Position numbers and translations under genes: made by a program. Below are positions 1 to 11,435 of a stretch of 64,000 nucleotides of DNA, in pieces. The notes beneath the pieces were generated by a model. That model was not told the DNA's origin, ran no database searches, and saw only the letters and a program-made list of their open reading frames with translations. The stretch covers positions 10,202,355 through 10,266,354 of the forward strand of contig CM070566.1 in the NCBI GenBank assembly GCA_036346405.1. Direction: 5' to 3'. This DNA is from Phyllostachys edulis (Eukaryota > Streptophyta > Magnoliopsida > Poales > Poaceae). Each line of letters begins with the position of its first letter. Position 1 is the stretch's first letter.

Positions 1-375
1 CAACCTCTCCTTTCTACTCGTAGTCTCTGGATCCGCTATGTGGCTACCGCAAGTGGATCGACCAAGGGATCCACCCACACTACCAGTGGACTCTCGACCT
101 CGAGGAGTGGGATGCCAAGAGGGACCACGAGAGGAGGGAGGAGGATCGTCGCAACGAAGAGCGCAACGAGCGCATCCGGCGGGAGACGCAAGCTCATCTC
201 GAGGCGTGCAGGTACAGGGAGCGCATGGCTCGCGAGAGGGAGCGCGAGAGAAAGAGGGAAATGGTGGCCGAGGCCAAGGTGGTCGGTGAGGAGTGCAACG
301 CCGCCGCAAGGGCAAATGGCTACGTTCCACGCAGTAGTCCGACCCTCTTCGTCCATATGTCCCATATATTTCTAA
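1..375 (+). pseudogene. Broken copy of a charged, coiled-coil-like protein
   Basis: One frame encodes a run very rich in Arg and Glu (blocks such as EEWDAKRDHERREEDRRNEE at about 100-160), matching residues of the intact frame at 50697-51104. Here the reading frame is interrupted and the beginning lies outside the window. The composition predicts a long charged helix or coiled coil. I do not recognise a family; because it sits in repetitive DNA it may be a retroelement accessory frame or a captured gene end. The frame ends close to 375, soon after a short shared segment encoding SSSICPIYF. Confidence 0.4.
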
Positions 376-2640
376 TTCCCTAAAGGCATGTGTGTACCGT
401 CCTTGATTCGTTAGCTTACGTGCCATGTAACCCCCTTGTCGGATCAACTGTCGTATTGTTATCGTCGCACCATTTCTCCAAAATTGTCCACCGTGCATGA
501 ATTCCTGGCGCATCGCAATATCACTTACCTTTCTACTTATGAATGATTGATACCTCAATCATCCTCATAAAATTATTCAGAAATTCACCGCACTACAACA
601 ACATACGATGATCACAAAATGTTATTGCGAGTCTAATAGATTTCGTACCGTTCAAAATATACAAAAATCACAAACACACCAACCAGTTTAGGGTTTAGGG
701 TCTTCTTGTCGCCAGTTGAACTGGCGACAGATTCCTATCATTAGTTCAAATGATGACAGCTTCCTGTCACCCATTCAACTCACGATAGGAAGAATTTCAT
801 TCACTTCTGTCGCCGATACAAAATTTGGACCGTGACGAGTAGGAACAGGTCCTGGCGGCATGAGGACCTAGTTTTGTAATTTTTTGGGGCAACTATTTAT
901 TTTTTAAATTTTCTTTTAAAATTATATTATTATTTTTTAAAAAAAATCCCTATGCAGTGAGCGCACTTGGCACTTTGGCGCTAGAGGGAGAGCAATTTTG
1001 GCTGAATTGGAAAGTTTTTTTTATTTGTAATAGTAACAAAAGTAGCCTTTGTTCACACTAGTGGTGAAACCATGACAAAAATAGAGGGGTGCTAAGATTA
1101 AAACTAATATGAGATAAACATATATTGAATTGTCTTGTTCAATCCAAACTCACACATAACTAGAAAAAAAATGCAAATTACAAAGTGAAAATGCATTAAA
1201 TTCTCTTCAACCTCTAGCTCATGGACCATCTTCTTCCATGGAGAACAGTCGGTGCTCTTCCTCCTATCACCCTAAATTTCGACAGAGGTAGTAGTAAGCA
1301 GTACCTTTGGTGCGGCAGGAGGAGCCGGTGCTCTAGCACCCCCAAGCACGGGGTAGCTTCGTCCCTGATTCACACAAAATTGCACCACGGTAGGCATCTA
1401 TCATGCTCCCAGTCCGTGAAAGGCACCTACCCCACTCCTAGACTGCGGCAGGCCACATGGCGAGCTCCCAGTCCACGACAAGAATATGCTCGCCCCCGGT
1501 GGGAACATGCACAGGCCATCTGTCGCGCTCGCATGTGAGTCTGTCATGTCCTAAAGCGAGCAAGTGGCTTTCATGATTTGAGAGCACAATAAGAGTGCTA
1601 ATTTTATCATTTCAGATATGAGGAGGCTACATTTGCTATTTCATTTGAAAAAGATACTAACGTGCAAAAACCCGAGGGAGAGGTAGGAGAGAGGGAGATG
1701 TGGTTGGTGTGATGGAGAAATTGAATTCTTAAGTACTGCTAGCTCTTAGATTTGTTATCTTTCCTAAAAAAAGACTTTTATCATTCAAATTTTTTAGGCA
1801 GTGGTTATAAGAAAAGCTTCTGATGATTTTTTTTCTTCCTTTTTTTTAAAAAAATGAAGTAGGACAGGTGAAGAACTGTAACCTTCTCTACAGCTGAAGC
1901 GGTGGAACATTCAGGCGCATATTGTCATCTTCAGCTCTTAACATTAGGTATTGCGAGGAAGGACACGTTATAACTATGAAAACATCAATCAAACACAATA
2001 ATATAAACCAAACTCCTTTCGAACAGTATTTCAGGAAGCTTCAAGGTGCGGCTAGCTACTTGGTAAAACTAACCTCATATACACACACACACACTAGTTT
2101 AAGTTGACCAAACATATTTGCTCAACCACTACAATAGATCGAGCCATTCCAATTTAAAATGATAAAGATAGACCGAGTGTACTGACTTGTTTTTATAGTT
2201 GCTACGCTTTCTTTTAAAAGGAAGAAGTTTCACGCGAACAAGCCGAGTATCCCCTGTTCTTTTGCATGAAATCAAACACTGCTATTCGGCAAACCACCCG
2301 AGATGTCGACAAAGAACAGGGGCTACTCGGCAAACACATGTTTGACCCTCTCCTGCAATTTGCAATACAGAGACGACGGCTCAGGTCATAAACAAAAGAG
2401 AGGATGAGGTTACGTCGCAGGAGAGGGTCAAACACACGAAACAAAACCATTTGGCAAACCACCCGAGATGTCGACAAAGAACCGGCTCGTCAGCCGGCCA
2501 ATAATTTGCTTGATCTCTTTTTTTTTATCTGTAAAGCCACGTTGTAGTGTCAAACACAGTTTTTAGCTGAAATACGCTGAACCTTTTCTTCGACGGAAAA
2601 TATGTTGGTGGGGCTTACTGGTCATTGAACTGAACTTGAA
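376..2640. other. Repetitive non-coding DNA, no gene recognised
   Basis: This stretch is A/T-rich with degraded inverted repeats at 703-835, a doubled plant-telomere-like unit (TTTAGGG twice near 690-702) and a short CA run near 2080-2094. The frame at 1221-1538 is preserved only partly in the duplicate (52020-52241) and shows no recognisable domain. Sequence 1600-2310 is close to identical to 52310-53010. Its transposon family was not identified; the palindromes suggest the subterminal part of a DNA transposon. Confidence 0.5.
703..835. repeat. Cluster of tandem palindromic units
   Basis: At 707-729 an 11-base arm (TGTCGCCAGTT), a single G and the exact inverted arm (AACTGGCGACA) form a 23-base palindrome. 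It is followed by two or three decayed versions with the pattern GTC-N-AGTTCAA-N-GAC. The duplicate at about 51430-51560 keeps the layout with several substitutions. Clustered palindromes of this kind are common in subterminal regions of plant DNA transposons; the host element could not be delimited. Confidence 0.6.
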
Positions 2641-2649
2641 TATTTATGA

Positions 2650-3638
2650 AAGTTCCCTCGCAAAAAAAAAAGATGCTTTAGGAGTTGTGATGCACACGTG
2701 GCATAACCCGGAAGAAAGATGGGGGACCCCGAGGTGCGGCAGCGGCCAGCAGCTCCAGCACCAGCGGCGTAGGCGGACATGGATCTCCTCCGCTCCTCCC
2801 ATCTCCCTTGCTCCTTCAGCCCCCACTCCAGCTTCCCCATTTCTGGCTCCCAGTAGGAAGGCTTCCTCTCCACTTCCACGCCTCGATAGCTCCGTGAAGA
2901 CCCGACGAACCTGAGTCCCCCTAACTCCAAACCAGGGGATCTGCTCCTCACCTTCGCTTTGGATCACTTCTCCTCCTTGGTATGCGGTCTCATTTCTCCG
3001 TCCTCGCCTCTCTACTCCCCTTGCCTCGTTTGGATAGCAGTACAACTTGCTTCTTCTCCATTTAATCTATCTAGTATTGTCAGTTTAATTAGCTTTTGGC
3101 TCTGTTCCTTGAGTGAAACCCCTGTCGTCCGTCAATCTTCTGATCATGTGTTCTTCCTGGTAGTAGTGAACTCCTCCATAGCCCACCCCCCTCATTTCTC
3201 TGGGTGGAATCCGCCGCGGAGGCCTCGTGGTCGGTTTCCACAGCTCGCTTATGCTTGTAGAACGTACGGTCAGCCGCATTCAAATTCGATCTGCGGCTTC
3301 CTCCTCACCCACTTGATCCCTCTCCTCGCCTCCCCTCTCGTCCCTCTGTGTTGCGGGCCCGGCAAAGCCCGCCTCAACCCTTGGCCAGTGCGCTAGAGGC
3401 TTCGCTGAATCCATAGCCTTGCCCAGCGAGGTGACGAAGATTCCCACCGCTGAACGGATTGACTCATGTGATCCCCTGCCTCTTGCAAACGTCAACCCCT
3501 CGTTAACTCCTCTCCCGTCGGTGCCTCGGTGCCAGCTTTTAAACCATGCCTGGACCCAGCCCTCGTAGACGTCCCTTGTGCCTCCTCGTTGGCTCTCCGG
3601 GATTCTTCCCACCCGCCTGGCACGGTTCAATGGACTAC
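2650..3638 (+). other. CT-rich, gene-like stretch with possible exon-intron start
   Basis: A pyrimidine-rich, GC-rich segment looks like the 5' leader and first exons of a plant gene or the 5' region of a LINE. A candidate donor (TTG/GTATGC near 2980) and several frames exist, but none gives a recognisable protein. It is nearly identical to 59300-60291, with only a few differences, mostly in C-run lengths. It ends at a MITE inserted at TAC (3636-3638). I do not assign a function; it may be the distal 5' part of LINE1 or a captured gene piece. Confidence 0.4.
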
Positions 3639-3982
3639 GGGCTTGTTTGAATTGAGACCTGGTTTCATGCCTAAAAAAAATAGTGTCTAGAAAGTAGATG
3701 ATTTTGGTGCAGTAAGCAAGCGCGAAGATGAGTTGTTTGGTTGGAAGCTCGTGTCTCGAAAATAGTGAATGAAAAATAGGACCGCGGATCGAAGATTCAG
3801 CGGTGTGGATGGAGACATGGAGTCGCTGGGTGCATGGAGCTCCAAGCGCTCATTTTCGATGATCGGGGCTGTTACTGCCTAGCAGAAGCATCGCTCAGAA
3901 GTGAAGCAAACAACGTTGAGGTGGACTCCAGGCTGCTATCGGCGCCAGGCAAACTCATCCAGGTAATGAAGCAAACAAGCCC
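3639..3982. mobile_element. MITE with GGGCTTGTTTG termini, copy 1
   Basis: The element begins GGGCTTGTTTG and ends CAAACAAGCCC, an 11-base perfect terminal inverted repeat. It is flanked by TAC (3636-3638 and 3983-3985) as a 3-base target duplication. It is 344 bases long and non-coding. A 3-base duplication and GG-TTGTTTG ends fit a PIF/Harbinger (Tourist-like) MITE, although TTA/TAA is the usual target. The same insertion is in the duplicate at 60292-60633. Confidence 0.8.
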
Positions 3983-3985
3983 TAC

Positions 3986-4290
3986 ATCCCCCTCTTATCC
4001 CCTCATGTCCAGCCTGATCGAGAACTAGGAGCTCCAGAGCCCACATGACCTGTGCCCCGTCTCGAGAATCCCTCCCTGTTCGCTTCTCTCGTATGCCACC
4101 TCCCCTCCCGCTCCTCTTACCCTCTCTTTTGTTGTAGCCCTCTCCTCTCCCACTCCAAAACATGTTTCTCTTTCCCCTCCTCCCCCACTCCCCACTGATA
4201 TCAATCGATGCTGCTTTCGGTGCCTGGCTCTTGACCATCGCAAAGCCGTCTATCGCAATCCCATCCACTGCTGGTGGTGCTAGCGCTCCG
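3986..4290 (+). other. CT-rich sequence upstream of LTR A, possible LINE1 5' region
   Basis: This pyrimidine-rich segment lies between the MITE and solo LTR A. Removing LTR A joins it to 11436, where LINE1 sequence continues. Its composition resembles the CT-rich start of LINE2 at 21046. It is plausibly the 5' untranslated region of LINE1, but no boundary or target duplication was found. Confidence 0.35.
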
Positions 4291-4317
4291 TGTCAGACCC
4301 CAAATTTGAAATTTGGA

Positions 4318-4550
4318 ATCAGTTTCGATCACTCAGTTTCGACTGCTGAGTTTCGACCACTTAGTTGCAACCACTAAGTCTCGACCACTCAGTTTCGACT
4401 ATTGAGGTTCGACCACTCGATTCACGACTCTTGAGTGTCGACCACTCGGCTCGACTACCAAGTCTCGACCACTCATTTTCGATCACTCGAGTCTCGACCA
4501 CTCAGTTTCGACTACTAAGTTTCGACTACTCAGTTTCGTCTACTGAATCT
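4318..4550. repeat. Degenerate minisatellite of TTTCGACTACTCAG-like units
   Basis: About sixteen units of 13-15 bases alternate CGACCACTCAG and CGACTACTGAG variants. It occupies the beginning (plus strand) of LTR A. The same array is at 60957-61190 in the duplicate. The word TCGACCAC recurs, mostly in GGTCGAA form, near the other end of the same LTR at 9640-10262. Confidence 0.85.
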
Positions 4551-6183
4551 GTCGGATCCCAAATTTGTAATTTGTAATCTACTGTGTCAATCTGTGCTAT
4601 TCTCTGGATCAGTAGATAGTACACACAGATACATTCTTGAATCATCACATACATCGCATACAACCGCATAATATATTACATAATAGGTCGTGCGGCCGAC
4701 TGTTTTACAAAAGGGCCACGAAGGCCACACTACTACATAGCTCAGAGTACATAATACAGGATAAGAGCGGAAGCAAAAGAAGTCATAGTGGACCATTTGC
4801 TTTACCCACAGGCAAGCGACTGGGGGTCCCGGCCTAAGCTTCATCATCTTCTTCACCATCAAGTCCAACCGCCAAGTAGTAGTCGTAGGGGTCTTGATCA
4901 AGTGAATTTGGAAGATTATATTGAGCGAGCTTGAGTACACAACCATACTCTCGAGCCAACACCCAATGCGAGTTTATTATAGATGAAAGGCTAGTCAAGG
5001 GAAGTTCGAGAATCTTTTTATTTGCACAAAGCTAAGTTTGAATTAAATTAAGTAGTAGAAAATCACGAGACTTAGCATTTTTAACAAACAAATTTTATAA
5101 GCGAGTTTTTATTTGTAAAAGTACTAGTGGAGATTCCATCTCCTATACCACTGAGTGGCTCTATCCACCCAATGCTCCGGGCTATCCGTATTTACCATCG
5201 GGTCTCGGCTAGGCCATTCCAATCCTCGGGTCCCACCCCATCTTTCCTTTCCATCCACAAATCATTTTGTAAAAATGAAAGCTAGTTCAAGCGAGTTCTC
5301 GGCACGCTCTTGTTGTGAAGCACGGCTATCGAGATAGTTTTCTTACTGCGGAGTTCGTACACTTTGCCCTAGCGATAATCGTCTTGATATATACATACGT
5401 TTCCTTAGACATGTGAATCAAGGGAGATTACCACAAGGTCTTTACAATGCTCAACCTCAACGCAACCCCACCCGCTAAGGTTTCCACTGCCCGGAGCCAC
5501 ACTCTCAGGAGGCCCCCTCTTGCGCCATGTGGTTTTCTTGTGGCTTGTACCCATACCCGCCACACACTCACGATGGTGTTACCCTGTTGAAGGCTAACAA
5601 ATTAGTTAGCCAGGTTGTATCCATTATAGACTTGTGGCTGTACTATTTTTACACGAGAGGTCATCACAAGAACTCGGTCCTTTATTGACCTGGGCGGTAC
5701 ATCCACATACCCCACCGACGTGCATCACTAGCACCAGCACTCTTTTCGGCCACCCAAGTCTAAATCGGTTTTTCAGGTTTTCCTTTGTTTTCAAAATAAC
5801 TTCTAGTCCAATATACCAGCCAGGCTCCAACCTTGACTGCCCAAATCCAGTTTTCATGCTTTGAAATATTGTTGTCGGGCAATTTAATGCCCGCATGACT
5901 AGGTACCTAAGCAAGGCTAAGTATGACACTTAGATACAAACTTATTAACTAGTATGTAATCCATTAATTCTAGGGTGACAAATGATAGTGTCCAAGTTCA
6001 AGGATTGAAAGTTTGTACACAATTACTGTTAAGGCATTAACTACGAGCCAGACCAATATAGTTGTATAAATCATAGCAATGCAACTTCATAATTTAAAAC
6101 AATATAATTGCAAAAAGTAGGTGCAATATGATCAAAGTATTAACTTCGCCTTGCTCGAGAATGCTAGCGATCTTGTTCTAGAT

Positions 6184-9100
6184 TGTAACATCCCAATTTT
6201 ACGAGCTTTAAAAATCCTTTGACTAGTTAGTAGGATAAAATTCACTATTTGATTTTATTTGAATTTAAATCAAAAGCTTAACATGGACTTTGTACATCAA
6301 AACAATTTAATATGATTAAAGTCAACACCAACAATGGTCAAAACTATCTTATTTGGGTTCTTTGGGCTTGGACATATTTTCCAGATTTTTTACGGAATTT
6401 TTCCAAGTTCTTTTGCTAATTTCTTTTTCTTTTTTGAATTTACGGTATTTTATTAAAAAGAAAAAAGTATTTAAAATCTCAGATATGGCATTGGGCCAAA
6501 TCTTCCTCGGCCCAATCCACCCCTTTTCGTCTGGCTGGTAATGGCCCACCCTTCCCGCCGTCGGATCGATGTTGGACGTCTGGATCGACTTCGCTGCGTC
6601 GCGCCTTTGTCTCCTTGCGTGACAAGTGGGGCCTCTCATTGAGTCGTCGTCTCGCGGCGTCTTAAATCTCCACGTGAGCGCAGGTGTCAAAGTCCGCCAT
6701 TGCCGCCCGAGCTCGTTCACGACAACGGAGACTTTCCAACTAAAGTGCTTTAGAAACCGTGCCTAATCTTATCTCTATCTCTCCCGTAATCGTTTCTGTT
6801 GAAATCTTATCTCAATTTGCTTCTTATCTCCAAGAATCCCGGAGATTTCTCTCGTGTTCATCTCGGATACGAATCGGGGATTCCTTATCTAGACTCGCTC
6901 GGACCCAATAAATAGGACTCCTGGGTTCGTGATCACGCCCACAATCCAAAGCCGCCACCCATTGAGCTCCAATCGCCCTAGCGCCGCCGCAATTTGAAGA
7001 ATTAGGGTTTCGGCCGAAACTTGATTTCTTTAAATTGCGCCGCCGCCTTTGAAGACCGACCTCTGTGGACCACGCCATTGTGATCGACATAGCGGGGGCT
7101 ACGTCCGGCGACCATCCGCGCCGTCGAGGACTTCACCGGAGTTGCCATCCGAACAACGGTGAAGTCTCTCGCCGCTTGGAGCTCGCTTGGCCGCGCCTCG
7201 ATCGTCCCGACCACGGAGTTAGTCGAAAGGTGCAAGAATAGCAAGGGCTCTGTGCGGTACCAACCATTGCCGAATAGCGCCGCCGTCGCCATCGATCGGC
7301 GTGGCCGCGCGTCAACATCCATCTCGGCACTTTCGTCTTGGCGCGTGTCGCCGACGTGTCGCGTGCGTGGCGCCAGATCAGCGCCACGTGTGCGCGGGTT
7401 TGCCACCCGAGCAACTTCCAGATCCAATCGGTTCGGTGGATCGAGTTCACCGTGGACCGTCTCGCTGACGTGTGGGTCCCACATGTCAGATTTTCTTTTT
7501 AATTATTTTATTCCGAGCGCTGATGTCATCATGGCGCAATAATCCAATTTTTCTTTTACGGAATAATTCGGAAATTCGGAATAATTCAGTTTTAGGTTTT
7601 CTTTAGATTTCTAACTTCCCAAGCTCATATCTTTTGCATCCGAACTCCGATTGAGCCCATTCAAATTTCTAAATTCATCTAAATTCAAGATCTATCTATC
7701 TGAGATTTTTGTTTAATTTTTGGAGTTTGTTTTGCCTTTATTATTTATTTGTTTTGTTTGTTTGTTTTGTTTTTGCGAGTAGGCGTCGATACTTGGGAAG
7801 GTTTGAAGAAGAAGGAGCACCTCAAGAGCAAGATCAGTACTTAGACCTATTCAAGGCAAGTTATACCTTTGATCATATTGAACCCAGTTTTTAAAAGTTA
7901 TATTGATTTAAATTATTGCATTTACTTTAATTATTTAATTCAATGCGTTTGGGATTAGTTAATATCCAATTTGTTATGACCTCCTTGTCTAATTGTATGC
8001 CATAATCTTTTGTCACCCTAGTTTGGTTTATTTAGTTGGTGCTATTGTATTACCAACGTGGGTTGGTTAGATGCGATTAGTTTGCTTAGCCATGCTACGA
8101 GTCATTATCTCTTGTAAGTTGCAAATATAAACATGACTAAGTGACTATGGAACTATGTGATAAAAAAATTGTGTGCCATATGTGCTATTACTTGTTGATG
8201 GCATATGTTGCATAACCAACAAGGTGGGAAAGGATTTAAGCGGAGGCAAGTGGGTGTGTGATGTTTTGGTGGAGCTATGTGCGTGGGCTTAATAACTTTG
8301 TGTGCATAGGGATTTGTAGTTTATTTGAAAGTCTTGCCTTGGTCAATTAAGGACTTAACTTTGTGCGCCATTGAATTGAGCCTCTCGTACAACCACATGC
8401 ACGGTATGGAGCAGGCCTAACATAGTAAGTTATGGAGTCTTGACATTGATTACTCGGGTTGTAGGTTAGGGCGTGGGCGTGGGTGGAGGTGTGCTACCAA
8501 GTAGTCACATCACAGGCGGTTCGCCGTGTCCCCATCAACGGTGTGTGTCGGATGACTTCTTGTGTGGGGTTGTCTGACGGTTTGTAAGCTTCTTGGGAGT
8601 GTCAATGTCGAGATGAAGTTTACAGGCTGTTTTGTTACGGCTAGTGCTAGCTACACTAGTTGTATCTTGTGGGTAAAGTGTACAACCTCTCTGAGTGTTA
8701 AACAATCTATTGAATAGCGCGTCATGATCATGGACATGCTTTCGGGATTTCACACGAGGGTGGATTTTCATGAAAACCTTGGGAAGGAGGCGTGTGACCT
8801 AAGTCATATGGCTATGTGAATAACTTGTTTAGGCTATGTGTCTTTGTGAACCAAAAGCTGTCAAATTATTATTGCCTATTTGTTTTGAATTATGCTTTCA
8901 ATCTATTACTTGTATTTAAAGCGCAAATCTTGCATTCTGCAAAAGAACCATAAAGCCATTCCATTGGAATAAGCTGTATCTATAATTGCATTTTTGTGGT
9001 ATGACTTGCGAGTGCGGTGTGTACTCATGCTTGTTGTAAAACATGCAATGAAGAGGAGGAGTCATCGCTTTGCTTTCGAGGAGGAGTTCATCGAAGGTGC

Positions 9101-9379
9101 TTGATCGTAGGGTCTTGATCCCTGTCGGTTACTGTGGTGAATTGATGGGATTCATGAAGTTTCTTCGTTCCTTTGCTATTTTATTTCTTTGCTAGCCTGC
9201 GTGGCTTAATAATTATAAACTTCGACCATAAGGTCAAAACAACTATTTGTTATCAAATTACTCATTTATGTTATTAATCGTTTGTGTGGATCGATATTCA
9301 CTGTGTTGACCTTGTGTGCACTAAGCGTGATCATGGACTAGTATACACAGAGGGTCGAGTGCATATTTTGGGTCAGACA
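6184..9379 (+). mobile_element. Solo LTR B (sense), nested in LTR A
   Basis: It starts TGTAACATCCCAATTTT and ends TTTTGGGTCAGACA and is flanked by a perfect 5-base target duplication TAGAT (6179-6183 and 9380-9384). It is 3196 bases with no internal retrotransposon domains. It is in plus orientation, opposite to A, C, D and E: the conserved core reads GGGTAAAGTGTACAACCTCT at about 8671. Comparing with LTR C, 7980-8160 is the inverse of about 16840-17010. Joining 6183 to 9380 restores continuous LTR A sequence. A TATA-like box and leader lie at about 6907. The same nested insertion begins at 62812 in the duplicate. Confidence 0.88.
6907..7050 (+). promoter_or_regulatory. Probable LTR promoter and transcript leader in LTR B
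   Basis: AATAAATAGG at 6907-6916 is a good TATA-type box. About 30 bases downstream begins a GC-rich leader (GCCGCCACC near 6952) and an AATTAGGGTTT stretch typical of plant retroelement R/U5 leaders. The same arrangement is kept in the duplicate near 63540-63650. Promoter activity is inferred from position and motif only. Confidence 0.45.
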
Positions 9380-9639
9380 TAGATCAGCTGGAGGTTCTTG
9401 ATTAAGCCGGCTTCTATATACGTAAGAACAACCAAAATTCAAATAAGCACATAGGAATTCATATTGCATTCAAACATTCAAATGAACTCCAAATTGGGTG
9501 TTTTTCAGTTTAGTTGAGGAGATTCTGTTAGTTTCCATTCTTTCATTACTGTGTTCGGTGTTGGACATAGAGTCAGAGTAGAGAAGTAAGTTGTTTAAGT
9601 CGGTTGCTAATCGTATCTGAGTCCACAGGTTTCAAGTAT

Positions 9640-10262
9640 CGTTCATCGCTTCAACTACCTAGGCGGAAGGGTCTCAACCACCTAGTCGAAGGGTTTTGAC
9701 TATCGTGTCGAAGGAGGTTCGACTACTTGTAGTCGAAGGGGTTCGACTAAGCGGTCGGAAGGAGTTTCGACCACTGATCGAAGTGGTCGAAAGGAGTTTC
9801 AACCACACGGTGGGAAGGGGTTTGACCACAGTCGAAGGGGGGTTCGACCACGGTTTGAAGGATTTTGACCACTGGTCGGAAGGATTCGACCACTGGTCGA
9901 AGAAGTTTCGACCACTGGTCGCAAGGAGTTTTGACTATCGTGGTCGAAGAAGTTTTGACTACGTGTAGTCGAAGGAGGTTCAACTACTGCGTGAAAAGTA
10001 CATGATCACGTGGTCGGGAGAAGGTTCACGTAGTCAAGGAAGTTCGACTACGCGAAGACTTCACGATCACGTGGTCGGAAGAGGGTTCGACTATGTGTAG
10101 TCGAAGGAAGTTCAGCGCGAAGACTTCACGATCACATCATCGGAAGAAGGTTCGCATAGTCGAAGGAAGTTCTACTACGCGAAGACTTCGCAATCACGTG
10201 GTCGGAAGGAGAATGCGACTATGTGTGTCGAAGGAAGTTCGATTACGCGAAGACTTCGATCT
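9640..10262. repeat. Minisatellite of GGTCGAAGGAGTTTCGACCAC-like units
   Basis: Roughly twenty irregular units of about 22-30 bases repeat GTCGAAGGAG, TTCGACCAC and later CGCGAAGACTTCACGATCACG. Many units are self-complementary (GGTCGAA ... TTCGACC), so the array could fold into serial hairpins. It lies inside LTR A, at the opposite end from the related array at 4318-4550. Confidence 0.85.
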
Positions 10263-10793
10263 ACAACACATTACGTTGATCGACAATGCTTCCACACAAC
10301 TAGAGTGAGCATCTAGTGGCCACTAGGAACATCTTGGTATGGTCTTTGAGGATGAGCTAGTTGGAGATGCTTTGGCGATGGTGGGCGATGTGGCGAGAAG
10401 CGAGAAGCGATGATGGCAGGAAAAAGTAGTCTTCAACTCTCGGGATAGCTCAAGGAAGTAGGTAGATGGTTTGAAGAAATGACTTGAGTATGCGTTCACC
10501 GTGAAGTCGACTTATTTGCTTGGGCTAATTTGGTCAAAGGGAAGGAAGGGCGAGGTCGTGGCGGTTCTGTGAACAAGAGTGGAATCAATTTAGAAGCGTC
10601 TCTTGGGTCATGGAAGATGAGTTAGCGCATATAATGAGAGAAGAGCTTCAGGTGGGTGTTAATGGTGATGGCGGCGTGGTGGTGGCACTTTCGTGAAACA
10701 AGCGCTCAAGCCTTACTTGGAGCTCAAGCTCACTTGAGGAATGAGGAGGTGAAACTAGGTGTGGCGAGGAAAGGCGAGAGGGCTCGGGGTTGC

Positions 10794-10819
10794 TATATAT
10801 ATATATATATATATATATA
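10794..10819. repeat. (TA)n microsatellite
   Basis: About thirteen uninterrupted TA units inside solo LTR A. It is a simple repeat with no coding content and is likely to vary in length between individuals. Confidence 0.95.
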
Positions 10820-11435
10820 ATTAGCAATGGGGCGGAGATGCTAGAGAACTGCGATGCATTGTACGGCCCAACAAGGAGGAGTGGTTGGTGATTTGATAGG
10901 GTCGGCGACCACAGTCTGATCGGTGAGGCGGGTTGAGCGACGGGAGTAATGGTAGAGTGGTGACCTTTCACCAACCACTCGTGCGGTCGAGGAAGCGAGA
11001 AGCAGGGGAAAAAGAATTGGCTAGGGAGGATAGGAAAAAGGAATAGGATAGAACTTTAGAGTTGTATATAATTCTAGCATTTTCCTTTGGTGATTCTCCT
11101 GCAACGACAGACATGGCTTGGTATTTATTGGACCTTCCTAATTGGACTCCTGATCACTCAGGGGATTAAGTGTTGGATGCCACACTTTCGATTATGAGGG
11201 TTTACATGTAATATTTAGAAGGGAATGCTTTCAAGTTTGTTTGCTTTGACCATTTATGTTTCTAGGGTTTCCTTATCTTAGGATTCTCTTATTTTTATAC
11301 CACTTATGATGGCAAGAAAAGCAAATGCAATTCAAACAACTCTCGAAAATACAATCAAGAAGAACGACATTAGCTATCACATAAAAAGTTTTCAAAATCT
11401 CATATTTTTGTATTTATGAATTTTGGGATGTTACA

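Larger units (their letters stand above)
1..7366 (+). repeat. Large direct duplication, copy 1
   Basis: The sequence from the window start to about 7366 reappears in the same order and orientation at about 50734-64000. Shared landmarks are the charged-protein fragment (38/50771), a MITE (3639/60292), the start of solo LTR A (4291/60928) and the start of nested solo LTR B (6184/62812). Copy 1 lacks the roughly 5.9 kb insertion that copy 2 carries at its equivalent of position 2316, so copy 1 shows the empty site. Both outer limits lie outside the window. Similarity is uneven: nearly identical over about 2480-3640, clearly lower over 680-1540 and in the LTR portion. Confidence 0.93.
4291..11435 (-). 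mobile_element. Solo LTR A of a gypsy-type retrotransposon, split by LTR B
   Basis: On the plus strand it starts TGTCAGACCCCAAATTTG and ends AATTTTGGGATGTTACA, the long imperfect inverted ends shared with the other four LTRs here. Flanking pentamers CTCCG (4286-4290) and CTCGG (11436-11440) are a one-mismatch target duplication. Without LTR B it is about 3.94 kb, matching LTR C. It is antisense: a conserved core, GTACACTTTACCCACA-like, reads on the plus strand near 5350 as in C, D and E. No gag or pol sequence is present. Length, ends and 5-base duplication fit very long LTRs of chromovirus (Tekay/RIRE3-RIRE8-like) gypsy elements; the family name is inference. The promoter-like leader and arrays of GTCGAA words are inside. 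Confidence 0.75.

Noticed and set aside
690..702. TTTAGGG doublet as telomeric sequence
   Set aside because: Only two units, present in both copies of an internal duplication; at most a telo-box-like motif.
1221..1538. 105-codon frame as a gene
   Set aside because: The duplicate holds only a shorter, altered frame, so it is not conserved as coding sequence.
2644..3045. Frames in the CT-rich stretch (plus and minus) as host genes
   Set aside because: They are preserved in the duplicate only because the DNA is almost identical; no domain, and strands overlap with equal support.
4318..4550. Regularly spaced repeats that could suggest a CRISPR-like array
   Set aside because: Units are contiguous and degenerate with no unique spacers, and lie in a plant LTR; it is a minisatellite.
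6184..9379. LTR B as a full transposon with its own gene (61-codon frame at 7709-7894)
   Set aside because: The short frame matches a conserved non-coding part of this LTR family; no transposase or polyprotein domain is present.
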